Shown here: in pieces, positions 1-6,297 of the stretch | Numbering within the stretch: position 1 is the first letter of the stretch | Layout: every line of letters starts with the position of its first letter | Virus record (IMG/VR): IMGVR_UViG_3300030102_006920 | Coordinates: 1 to 26,091 of that record | Source of the DNA: a virus | DNA: 26,091 bases | Direction: 5' to 3' (one strand) | Translations under genes and position numbers: made by a program | Notes under the pieces: generated by a model | Seen by the model: only the letters and a program-made list of their open reading frames with translations | Database searches by the model: none | Told to the model about the DNA's origin: nothing

Positions 1-1064
1 TTACTGGAAACTCTTTAACATCTTCAGTTGGTACAGGAGTTGCTACAGCTGATGTAAATATAACACCAACTGGTGTAAATCTGACATCTACTATAGGTCA
101 AGTAGGATCTATGGCTGAAGCTGGCACTTTAGCTTTAACATCCTCCATAGGAACTTTTTCCATATCTGGTGATTCACAAATAACTGTTGTAGCGGCAAGT
201 GAACCTGAATTAGATATATCAATAGGCACAGCCTCTGTAGAAATAGGTAAAACAGCTTTTCCATCAGGTAATGCTATTACTGCAAGTCTTGGCACAGAAG
301 TTGTAACAGGTAACGCTATCGTTAGCCCTACTGGTGTATCAAACACAGCATCTCTTGGAACTGAGGTTGCATCTACAGATGTTAATGTCGTAGGTGTTGG
401 TGGATTTATAACCAAAACTGTTACAGTAGTTAGAAACGCAGCTGATACAGCTAATATTTATGCTATAGATGGTGTTCCACAGCCTACTTTAGAATTAGCA
501 GAGGGTAATACATATAGATTTGATCAATCTGATGGATCTAATGATTCACATCGTTTAAAATTTTCTGAAACTTCTGATGGAACGCATGCAGGTGGTAGTG
601 AATATACTACAGGAGTAACCGTAGTAGGGACGTCTGGAACAGCTGGAGCATACACTGAAATTACTGTGGCTTCTGGTGCTCCTACATTATTTTACTATTG
701 TATTAATCACTCTGGAATGGGTGGTCAGGCAAATACTCCTTCATCTGATGCTAACGCCTTTTCTGCAAGCGGATTAACAAGTTCGATTGGTCAAATAGAC
801 TTTGTAGGATCTGTTTCTGCAGCAGCGTCTGGTAATGCTTTAGCTGCCTCACTTGGCGAAGAAAGTCAGTCTTCATCGTATGCATTTACGGGTGTAAGTG
901 CTTTATCAAACATAGGAACTTTAACAGTTACTGGAACTTCGACTTTGACACTTCCAGGAGTTTCTGCTACAATTAGCACTGGCACTCTACAAGGGACTTT
1001 TTGGTCAGAAGTAGATGACTCAAACAGCGATATAAGTTGGACAGAAGTTCACAAAGCTGCATAA
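1..1064 (+). CDS. Tail-fibre/appendage-type repeat protein with an internal cupredoxin-like domain (5' partial)
   Basis: The reading frame is open from base 3 at the window edge, so the start lies upstream; the first in-frame ATG (111) is only an internal Met. The protein consists of degenerate repeats of about 16-20 residues of the type GNxLTxSxGT...TG, seen before base 405 and again after about 750. Between them is a compact domain (405-749) with an IDGVPQPTLELAEG-type strand, SHRLKF (His codon 549-551) and YYCINHSGMGG (Cys 699, His 708, Met 717). Cys-x-x-His-x-x-Met after an upstream His matches the type-1 copper ligand set and the loop spacing of amicyanin. The C-terminus ends WSEVDDS...WTEVHKAA, an ending I associate with marine phage appendage proteins. 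The repeats and the neighbouring structural genes suggest an exposed virion protein. The structural role is fairly likely; copper binding is only inferred from residues. Confidence 0.75.
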   Translation, partial: TGNSLTSSVGTGVATADVNITPTGVNLTSTIGQVGSMAEAGTLALTSSIGTFSISGDSQITVVAASEPELDISIGTASVEIGKTAFPSGNAITASLGTEVVTGNAIVSPTGVSNTASLGTEVASTDVNVVGVGGFITKTVTVVRNAADTANIYAIDGVPQPTLELAEGNTYRFDQSDGSNDSHRLKFSETSDGTHAGGSEYTTGVTVVGTSGTAGAYTEITVASGAPTLFYYCINHSGMGGQANTPSSDANAFSASGLTSSIGQIDFVGSVSAAASGNALAASLGEESQSSSYAFTGVSALSNIGTLTVTGTSTLTLPGVSATISTGTLQGTFWSEVDDSNSDISWTEVHKAA

Positions 1065-1069
1065 AAGTT

Positions 1070-1099
1070 TTGACAAACTTTAATTTATAACTTTATATA
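1070..1099 (+). promoter_or_regulatory. Possible promoter just before the 404-aa structural gene
   Basis: A perfect TTGACA (1070-1075) is followed 18 nt later by TATATA (1094-1099). The next gene starts at 1109 with a ribosome site GGAGAT at about 1100-1105, so a transcript from here would begin almost at the start codon and lose that site. It may be fortuitous, or active only as a weak or leaderless start. Confidence 0.2.
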
Positions 1100-1108
1100 G
1101 GAGATATT

Positions 1109-2323
1109 ATGAGTTCGACGTATTCGACAAGTTTGAGAATAGAGCTACAAGGCACTGGTGAAAATTCAGGAACTTGGGGTACTATCACTAATAACAATTT
1201 TTCCCAATCGTTAGAATTTTCTATTGCTGGTACAGTAAATGTGGCTTGTGGGGATGCTGCAGTTACAACACTAACAAATAACGATGGACCACAAACTCAA
1301 GCAAACAACCAAGCCAGAAATGCACATATAAGATTAACTGGTGCACATGGTGCAGTAAGAATAGCACAATTCCCAGCTACACAAAAAGTTTATTTAATCA
1401 CAAACGCTACAACTGATTCTGGATCTTCTGGTCCATATGCGATGACTTGCAGACTAGGAGCGTCAGGTAACACTATTTCAATTGAAAACGGGGCTACAAG
1501 ATTAGTAGCAACAAACGGAACTGATTGGTTTGATGTTTTTGCTTCACCAGGCACTGTAACAGCGCCTGTAGATTTAAATGGTCAAACACTTACATTAGAC
1601 GCCGATGCTGATACAACTATCTCAGCAGCTTCTGATGATGTAATTACATTCAAAGTTGCAAATGCAAATCAATTAACACTTTCAGACGGAGCGTTATCTC
1701 CGTCTACAACAAACGACATTGATCTTGGAACTTCGTCTTTAGAATTTAAAGACGCATTTTTTGATGGAACTGTGCGTATGGACGCAATAGGTTTTGGAAC
1801 TACTTCTATGACACTGCCTACAAGTGATGGATCTGCAGATCAATTTTTAAAAACAAACGGCACTGGTACTTTATCTTTTGCAACAGTCTCAACAACCACT
1901 GCATTAGATGATATTGCTACAGGTGACGCTGAATCAACTTTAGCTACTACGACAGGAAATATAATTTTAGACGCACAAGGTAATGATACTGACATAGTAT
2001 TCAAAGGCACAGATAATACCGCTGACATAACCATGCTTACTCTTGACGGTAGTGAAGCTGGCACAGCAACATTTAATTCAGGTGCTGTTTTTGGAGGGTC
2101 TGTTTTACCTTCCGCTGATGATACTCATGATTTAGGATCTTCAACAAAACAGTGGAGGGACATATACACTGGTGACTTAAATTTAAACAATACAAAAACA
2201 AGAGCCAACGAAGTTGATGGCACATCAGGTCATTGGACTATTCAAGAGGGAGATGAAAACCTCTTTATTTTAAATAGATTAAATGGTAAAAAATATAAAT
2301 TCAACTTAGAGGAGATAGAGTAA
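1109..2323 (+). CDS. Phage tail-fibre/appendage structural protein
   Basis: The 404-residue protein starts SSTYSTSLRIELQGTGENSG and continues with a TWGTITNNNF segment, an N-terminal module I associate with appendage proteins of marine phages. The middle is rich in Thr, Ser, Asp and Gly with beta-type repeats such as DLGTSSLEFKDAFFDGTV and DLGSSTKQWRDIYTGDL. These two are copies of one shaft/baseplate-like repeat (DLG[ST]SS..[FW][KR]D...G), at about residues 201 and 340. The C-terminus (WTIQEGDENLFILNRLNGKKYKFNL) could be a tip or trimerisation region. The start has a strong AGGAGAT ribosome site 5-6 nt upstream. The stop overlaps the next start as TAATG, indicating coupled translation. No enzymatic motif is seen. 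It could equally be a neck fibre; the exact virion position is unknown. Confidence 0.7.
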   Translation: MSSTYSTSLRIELQGTGENSGTWGTITNNNFSQSLEFSIAGTVNVACGDAAVTTLTNNDGPQTQANNQARNAHIRLTGAHGAVRIAQFPATQKVYLITNATTDSGSSGPYAMTCRLGASGNTISIENGATRLVATNGTDWFDVFASPGTVTAPVDLNGQTLTLDADADTTISAASDDVITFKVANANQLTLSDGALSPSTTNDIDLGTSSLEFKDAFFDGTVRMDAIGFGTTSMTLPTSDGSADQFLKTNGTGTLSFATVSTTTALDDIATGDAESTLATTTGNIILDAQGNDTDIVFKGTDNTADITMLTLDGSEAGTATFNSGAVFGGSVLPSADDTHDLGSSTKQWRDIYTGDLNLNNTKTRANEVDGTSGHWTIQEGDENLFILNRLNGKKYKFNLEEIE

Positions 2324-2652
2324 TGGCTTTAATAGTAGGTGGAACAACGGTAACTGGAACACAAACCTTAGATGCAACTAAGCTTACTGGTAATTTACCA
2401 GCAATAAACGGATCTTCCCTAACCAATTTACCTGCAGCAACGTTTAGTAATGCAGATACAGTAGGAGTATTTTTACTAGGACTTCCTGACAACAACAATG
2501 TTCAGCCAAGTGCCACACAAGGTGGTTCTTCAGTTCAATATACTAATACAAACAATAACATTTCAAACCCAATTCCAAGACCAAGTGGTACTTTAAGAAT
2601 TATGGGTTATGCTGCTCACAGTGGTGGTAGTGTTTATCAAAGAATTTCATAG
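2323..2652 (+). CDS. Small phage structural protein (fibre-associated)
   Basis: This 109-residue protein starts inside the previous stop (TAATG), behind a GAGGAGAT ribosome site. Residues about 18-40 contain LTGNLPAINGSSLTNLPA, a motif typical of phage tail-fibre proteins (LTG.LPAI.GS.LTNL). The rest is Asn/Ser/Gly rich and ends in GTLRIMGYAAHSGGSVYQRI. It lacks obvious hydrophobic or enzymatic features. Its place between two other fibre-region genes suggests a minor fibre or fibre-tip component. The short length could also mean it is a C-terminal module split from a longer fibre gene in relatives. Confidence 0.6.
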   Translation: MALIVGGTTVTGTQTLDATKLTGNLPAINGSSLTNLPAATFSNADTVGVFLLGLPDNNNVQPSATQGGSSVQYTNTNNNISNPIPRPSGTLRIMGYAAHSGGSVYQRIS

Positions 2653-2661
2653 GAGGTAATC

Positions 2662-2985
2662 ATGGATTGTGTTTTAATTGATGCTAAAAACCCAAGATAC
2701 GAATATTTAGTTGAGCCCGCTTTAGAATCAGATGGCACTTTAAAAAAAGATTCAAATGGTAATAACATACTTTACTATGAAAAAGATGATAGTGGTAACA
2801 GAGCAAAAGGTTTGGTAATTGACGCAAAATGGCAACACGTTGAAGAGTTAGGTTACACACCTTTTCATGCAACCTCTTATGACAATGAACAACACGGTAA
2901 GGATTTGTATGCTGCAATTATGAATGGTGATTATGGAGCTATAGCGGCAGCTCAAGATAAACCAGGCGTAACTGACGCTCCTTAA
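2662..2985 (+). CDS. Conserved-looking small phage protein, function unknown
   Basis: I do not recognise this 107-residue protein. It follows the preceding gene by 9 nt with a strong AGGAGG ribosome site at about 2651-2656. The sequence is hydrophilic and mixed alpha/beta in look: it begins MDCVLIDAKNPRYEYLVEPAL, has a Lys/Asp-rich turn (KKDSNGNNILYYEKDD) and later WQHVEELGYTPFHATSYDNEQHGKDLYAAIMNGDYGAI. It is the last plus-strand gene before a tail-to-tail junction with the minus-strand block, with only 6 nt between the stops. Position suggests a virion or fibre-assembly accessory protein, but this is only context. Confidence 0.55.
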   Translation: MDCVLIDAKNPRYEYLVEPALESDGTLKKDSNGNNILYYEKDDSGNRAKGLVIDAKWQHVEELGYTPFHATSYDNEQHGKDLYAAIMNGDYGAIAAAQDKPGVTDAP

Positions 2986-2991
2986 AGTCTT

Positions 2992-3630
2992 TCACATTTT
3001 AGTATTATTATTACTTAAAAACCATGGTAAACCTAACATAGGCCTACCGTCATACTTGTTTAAATCTTTAAAAGGACCGTTCATATCATTATAATGTAAA
3101 AAAGTTTGACAACAGTCTTGACCCTGAAAAGGCTCTCTCCAATGTTCTAAATCGCAGCCACTATAAACTAACATATCGCCTGGATTTAAAAATACTTTTA
3201 TACCCTTTTTGTCAGTTCCTTCGCTAGGATCTAAATTTATTGGCCACTCATCTCCTCCTAAATTTAATGTGCAAGAAATTTCGCAAGAGGGTCTATCTTT
3301 ATGTCTTTTTAAAATATCTCCGTTTTTGTAAATCCTTAAAAAAGAATAACAAGGAACTAATTTTTTTCCTGTTATTTCCATCATTTTTGTTTTTAATTTT
3401 ACCAACAATGTTTCTGTAAGTATGTCGCCGTAGTTTACATATGTGTTAGGAACGGAAGTATCATCCCAAACACCCCATAAACTCTCGCCGTTTCTTACGT
3501 TTATTATTTCTTTATTATGTAAATATTTTACTACTTCTCTTTTCTGTAATAAATATGCGTAACAAAAATTAGCTAAATCTTCAGTTATTGCGTTTCTAAT
3601 AATCTCGTATTTATTTTCTTTAAAACTCAT
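2992..3630 (-). CDS. Fe(II)/2-oxoglutarate-dependent oxygenase-like protein, lacking the usual 2OG-binding Arg
   Basis: The protein is 212 residues from the ATG at 3630. A GTG 24 nt earlier (3654) is in frame, but the 3630 ATG overlaps the upstream stop as ATGA, so I prefer it. The core is FLRIYKNGDILKRHKDRPSCE, a strand followed by a His-x-Asp iron motif (H110, D112), then CTLNLGGDEWPINL, then NPGDMLVYSGCDLEHWREPF with the distal His (H163). That is the double-stranded beta-helix layout of prolyl-hydroxylase-like 2OG oxygenases. About 10 residues after H163, where an Arg or Lys normally holds 2-oxoglutarate, there is QDCCQTF instead. It may use another residue, a different cosubstrate, or be inactive. 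It is the last gene of the minus-strand block, and the substrate is unknown. Confidence 0.65.
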   Translation of the reverse strand: MSFKENKYEIIRNAITEDLANFCYAYLLQKREVVKYLHNKEIINVRNGESLWGVWDDTSVPNTYVNYGDILTETLLVKLKTKMMEITGKKLVPCYSFLRIYKNGDILKRHKDRPSCEISCTLNLGGDEWPINLDPSEGTDKKGIKVFLNPGDMLVYSGCDLEHWREPFQGQDCCQTFLHYNDMNGPFKDLNKYDGRPMLGLPWFLSNNNTKM

Positions 3631-4220
3631 TGAAATGTTGGTCCGTGCGCCCACCCGACAACTGCAAACCTTCTCCCCTTTGTTATTTCTGTTACCCTAT
3701 GAAAAACAAAACTTGGAAAAATAATTAGTGTGCCTTTCTCTCTTGTTCTTTTATCAAACTCTTGCCCAAAAAATTCTAAATCACCACCCTCGTACTCATC
3801 TGAATCAGATAATTGTAATGTAAATCCAAGCTTTCTAGTTGGAGAAGATCCACCTACGTCAAAGTGCCAATCAAATTTTCCTCCAACATCATAACGAAAC
3901 ACTTGAGGTTGATCTGTAAGCATGTCAAAACCAGTAATATCAAATTTCCAATAGTCAGAATTTATTTCTGCAATTGAGTTTGATATTTGTGGGTATGGGA
4001 AATGTTCGTCAATAATTTTAAGAGGCTGTTCATTACCTACTCTTTGTTTTGTTAAATCATCATTCATCTCATTTGTAACAGATTGCACTACCTCTGATTT
4101 AAACCAATCTTTTTCTAAAGAATCAATTATCTTTTGTATTCCCATGTTGTCAAATATTTTAGTGCAAACATATGTGTATCCTATGCTACGATTACCTTTT
4201 GGTTTAATTGTATAATACAT
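3627..4220 (-). CDS. PKHD-type Fe(II)/2-oxoglutarate-dependent oxygenase (prolyl hydroxylase-like)
   Basis: This 197-residue protein is the clearest oxygenase of the set. FRYDVGGKFDWHFDVGG carries the HxD iron motif (H119, D121). GFTLQLSDSDEYEGGDLEFF is the typical central region of the PKHD/YbiX-like group. GTLIIFPSFVFHRVTEITKGRR gives the distal His (H174) and the 2-oxoglutarate Arg ten residues later (R184). It ends VGWAHGP, a common ending in this group. The family hydroxylates amino-acid side chains or small molecules using O2 and 2-oxoglutarate; its substrate here cannot be told. The start has AAAAAGAAG just upstream. It is translated before, and coupled to, the next oxygenase (ATGA overlap at 3627-3630). 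The upstream 125 nt separates it from a plus-strand small gene, so it may have its own promoter. Confidence 0.88.
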   Translation of the reverse strand: MYYTIKPKGNRSIGYTYVCTKIFDNMGIQKIIDSLEKDWFKSEVVQSVTNEMNDDLTKQRVGNEQPLKIIDEHFPYPQISNSIAEINSDYWKFDITGFDMLTDQPQVFRYDVGGKFDWHFDVGGSSPTRKLGFTLQLSDSDEYEGGDLEFFGQEFDKRTREKGTLIIFPSFVFHRVTEITKGRRFAVVGWAHGPTFQ

Positions 4221-4345
4221 TCTTCTTTTTAAGTTTTATAACACAAAAGCAATGTCAAGAAAACAATTTTAAAAAATACTATTGCGAAGACTAAAAATAT
4301 GCTTACATTAGGTTCTCACCAAAATTAACAATCACAGGAGATATT

Positions 4346-4504
4346 ATGAGCGAACAAGATTATTTAAAAGCCATTGCTGTCCTTGCTGACAAGGTGAGCA
4401 GATACCACGAAAGACTATTAGCTGTCGAAAGAGACATGGAAAAACATCAAAAAGATTCAAATAGTCATTGTTGTGATGACTGTGAATGTAAGAAATCTAC
4501 TTAG
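4346..4504 (+). CDS. Small 52-aa protein with Cys-rich tail, on the plus strand inside the minus-strand block
   Basis: An ATG with a perfect AGGAG ribosome site (4337-4341) opens a 52-codon frame: MSEQDYLKAIAVLADKVSRY, then helical RLLAVERDMEKHQKD, then HCCDDCECKKST. The N-terminal 40 residues read as one amphipathic helix or short coiled coil. The tail has four Cys and one His in ten residues, suggesting metal binding or disulfides. The gene lies opposite in strand to everything around it and ends 8 nt into the 3' end of the convergent 84-aa gene. The strong ribosome site, clean composition and otherwise unexplained 125-nt upstream gap support it as real. I do not recognise the family. It could be a small regulator or a metal chaperone. 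Confidence 0.6.
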   Translation: MSEQDYLKAIAVLADKVSRYHERLLAVERDMEKHQKDSNSHCCDDCECKKST

Positions 4505-4751
4505 GAGTCGAACCCAACATATCTTTTAATGATGGAGCAAATACTTTTACATCTCGCTTAATTTTTTCTGCGGTTGTAGAAGTGTTTGGATCATCTATGT
4601 CTGCTTGCATAGCTTCTTCTGAATCATATTCTTGACCAGTGTCCATATTAGTTAATGTTGTTTCAGTTTTGACCTTATATCTTGGTATTACTCTACCGTC
4701 CTCTAAAGTCATAGTTCCTATTTGTTCAGCTGGTGTAATTATCGGCATCAT
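4497..4751 (-). CDS. Small conserved phage protein, function unknown
   Basis: This 84-residue protein begins MMPIITPAEQIGTMTLEDGR, continues VIPRYKVKTETTLTNMDTGQ, and has an acidic centre (EYDSEEAMQADIDDPNTST) with a basic, Pro-containing end. It has two start Mets in a row directly behind a GGAGGA ribosome site, so either ATG (4751 or 4748) may be used. It overlaps the upstream oxygenase stop by 26 nt, so the two are probably co-translated. There is no membrane segment or known catalytic motif. Its position next to virion genes in the same block makes a structural or assembly role possible, but nothing in the sequence proves it. Confidence 0.65.
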   Translation of the reverse strand: MMPIITPAEQIGTMTLEDGRVIPRYKVKTETTLTNMDTGQEYDSEEAMQADIDDPNTSTTAEKIKRDVKVFAPSLKDMLGSTPK

Positions 4752-5325
4752 TCCTCCAATTTATATTAAAACTTAAAATAACTCTATCTTCGTTAGAACT
4801 ATTATATTGTACTTCATGTTGTAACCATGACGGGAAAAAAATCAAGCTATTCTCCTCTGGCTCCCAAGAAACACTATGTGCTATGTGCACAGAGGCTTTT
4901 TCTTTTTTTGGAGGTGATAATACCTCAGCTTGTGGTTTAGGCTCCAGAAACACTAAATTACCGCTTTTTTTAGGCACTTTTAAATAGTAAACACCTGAGA
5001 GGTAATTGTAAGGGTGTGTATGAACATTATTTCTTGATCCAGGTGGATTAATCATTCCCCATAAACCTGTCATCTCTGGATTGTAATCGTCCTGAACATC
5101 TAAATGTTGAAAACACTCTTTAGCTTTTAGCAGTATATCTCCAACGGTGCTTTTAAATTCCACATCTTTGTATAATTCATCATGGCTATGCCATCCTCCT
5201 ATGTTTGATCGTGGCATGCCTTTTTCGTCTTTATCTTTGATTTCATAAAGCCTATCTATCAAGTGCCCATGGCCCTCAATTTTAGTCATCAAGATTGGTG
5301 TTATAAATAATGATTGTAATTCCAT
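4726..5325 (-). CDS. Putative 2OG-Fe(II) oxygenase of the TIGR02466-like type
   Basis: The 199-residue protein has the fold signature of a 2OG-Fe(II) oxygenase, with a variant metal motif. LWGMINPPGSRNNVHTHPYN contains H102-T-H104 in the position of HxD, followed by YLSGVYYLKVP, which resembles the TIGR02466 group. Later ENSLIFFPSWLQHEVQYNSS supplies the distal His (H170), and EDRVILSFNINWR the Arg (R181) eleven residues on. N-terminal YKDVEFKSTVGDIL-type helices fit the family. It starts behind a clean AGGAG site 6 nt upstream of the ATG and follows the 123-aa virion-type gene by 13 nt. The reaction is probably O2- and 2-oxoglutarate-dependent hydroxylation; the substrate is unknown. Confidence 0.8.
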   Translation of the reverse strand: MELQSLFITPILMTKIEGHGHLIDRLYEIKDKDEKGMPRSNIGGWHSHDELYKDVEFKSTVGDILLKAKECFQHLDVQDDYNPEMTGLWGMINPPGSRNNVHTHPYNYLSGVYYLKVPKKSGNLVFLEPKPQAEVLSPPKKEKASVHIAHSVSWEPEENSLIFFPSWLQHEVQYNSSNEDRVILSFNINWRNDADNYTS

Positions 5326-5338
5326 GCTTTCTCCTTTT

Positions 5339-5710
5339 TTAAAGTTGACCTTTTGTGACCTCCATAAAACTGACAGTCACGTGAACCTGATTAGCTGCGT
5401 TGGCTTGAACCTTTAATACGTCAGATTCTTGCAATACTAAAGTTGAACCGAGCTCGGCCAACGGATCTTTTGTAGTATTAGTAGTTATACTAAAAGCCTT
5501 AAATATTTCAAAAGTAGCAGAGGATCTCACAACTTCTAAATCAACTAATGTTGTAGAACCAGAGTCATTGCATATTAAAATTGATTTTACTACAGCTGTC
5601 GTTGGTGGAACTGGTGGTGTAGCACCAGGATCAGCCGTCGGTACAGTTACAACTGTCGTTAAATCTGTTGAGGTGACGTCCACCATTGCACTTTTGAATG
5701 TATTAGCCAA
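5339..5710 (-). CDS. Small virion-type protein (beta-rich), TTG start
   Basis: This 123-residue protein is beta-rich in look: KSILICNDSGSTTLVDLEVV, SATFEIFKAFSITTNTTKDP, LAELGSTLVLQESDVLKVQA, and a C-terminal VHVTVSFMEVTKG. The alternation of short strands and Asn/Thr/Ser turns resembles small head or tail decoration proteins of marine phages. The frame opens with TTG, not ATG: the start TTGGCTAA overlaps the stop of the upstream 55-aa gene by 8 nt. An in-frame ATG eight codons later (MVDVTSTDL) is a possible alternative, but the overlap arrangement favours TTG. A short poly-Pro segment (DPGATPPVPPTT) lies near residue 30. The function is inferred from composition and neighbours. Confidence 0.65.
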   Translation of the reverse strand: MANTFKSAMVDVTSTDLTTVVTVPTADPGATPPVPPTTAVVKSILICNDSGSTTLVDLEVVRSSATFEIFKAFSITTNTTKDPLAELGSTLVLQESDVLKVQANAANQVHVTVSFMEVTKGQL

Positions 5711-5870
5711 GGAAAAAACTCTCTGCTTGTGAATCTTCTTTGAGATCTTGTTGATAGTTTGTATTTAATAATAATATTATTTGATCTAATAATTTTACTA
5801 ATTGATCAAATTGTCCAGGATTATACTCTGGGGTTGCGTTGGGTAATCTAGTAATTGTAATTTTAGCCAT
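5703..5870 (-). CDS. Small 55-aa phage protein with an amphipathic helix
   Basis: An ATG at 5870 opens a 55-codon frame: MAKITITRLPNATPEYNPGQ, then FDQLVKLLDQIILLLNTNYQ, then QDLKEDSQAESFFLG. The middle is a Leu/Ile-rich amphipathic helix that could oligomerise. The start overlaps the oxygenase stop upstream as ATGGCTAA (8 nt), and its own stop overlaps the next start as TTGGCTAA (8 nt). It therefore fits exactly into an otherwise unexplained 150-nt gap, which is strong evidence that it is real. Function unknown; a small neck or tail accessory protein is one possibility. Confidence 0.7.
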   Translation of the reverse strand: MAKITITRLPNATPEYNPGQFDQLVKLLDQIILLLNTNYQQDLKEDSQAESFFLG

Positions 5871-6297
5871 TTTTATACCAAATAGACAAAGTGTGTCTTA
5901 TTCCTTTTACAACATTTAATACAGCATGTTTGTACATCCTACCATCAAAATAATAGGTTCTACCCTTAATTGGAGATATTTTAATAGCCTCAACTAGAGC
6001 CTCTCCCCCAATAAAATTGTCATTTAAAAAGGTTATTGACGCTCCAGTTGTAGTTTCTCTAGCCTGATCGAAGTGAAAGGGCATAGATCCTCCTAAAGGA
6101 TATGAAACTATTTGTGCTAACTCTACGTTTTTAAATTTATTATCAACAGATTGATTTAAAATTTTAGTCACTGAAGGATGATTATGATTAATATCGACAG
6201 TAAAGCTGTCTCCCCATTTTTCATTTGGATAATTTGTAAATTCTAATAGTTTTTTAATTTCTTCTTCTGATAATGTATTATCTTTAATACAGATCAT
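5863..6297 (-). CDS. Compact Fe(II)/2-oxoglutarate-dependent oxygenase
   Basis: At 144 residues this is a short but complete-looking oxygenase core. IVSYPLGGSMPFHFDQARET carries HxD (H75, D77). SITFLNDNFIGGEALV is the mid-core region. GRTYYFDGRMYKHAVLNVV holds the distal His (H124), and KGIRHTLSIWY places the 2-oxoglutarate Arg (R134) ten residues on. All metal and cosubstrate residues of the P4H-like group are present. The start overlaps the end of the large structural gene as ATGA, and the stop overlaps the 55-aa gene, so it is embedded in a virion-gene transcript. The short N-terminal region (about 60 residues before the core) suggests a minimal enzyme; the substrate is unknown. Confidence 0.85.
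   Translation of the reverse strand: MICIKDNTLSEEEIKKLLEFTNYPNEKWGDSFTVDINHNHPSVTKILNQSVDNKFKNVELAQIVSYPLGGSMPFHFDQARETTTGASITFLNDNFIGGEALVEAIKISPIKGRTYYFDGRMYKHAVLNVVKGIRHTLSIWYKNG

Noticed and set aside
98-415. 105-aa open frame on the minus strand under the repeat protein
   Set aside because: Its repetitive sequence mirrors the repeats of the coding strand; an antisense shadow.
2986-3020. Terminator between the convergent genes at 2985 and 2992
   Set aside because: Only an AT-only near-palindrome (AGTATTATTATTACT) is present; no GC stem or T-run supports termination.
3631-3654. GTG start eight codons upstream in the last oxygenase gene
   Set aside because: The ATG at 3630 forms a normal ATGA overlap with the upstream stop; the extension only arises from open frame inside the neighbouring gene.
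4235-4258. Minus-strand TTGACA and TATAAA boxes upstream of the PKHD-type oxygenase
   Set aside because: The spacing is only 12 nt, too short for a standard promoter, although the region probably does hold control signals.
4282-4309. Plus-strand TTGCGA-N16-TACATT before the 52-aa gene
   Set aside because: Each box matches only four of six consensus bases, within what AT-rich DNA gives by chance.
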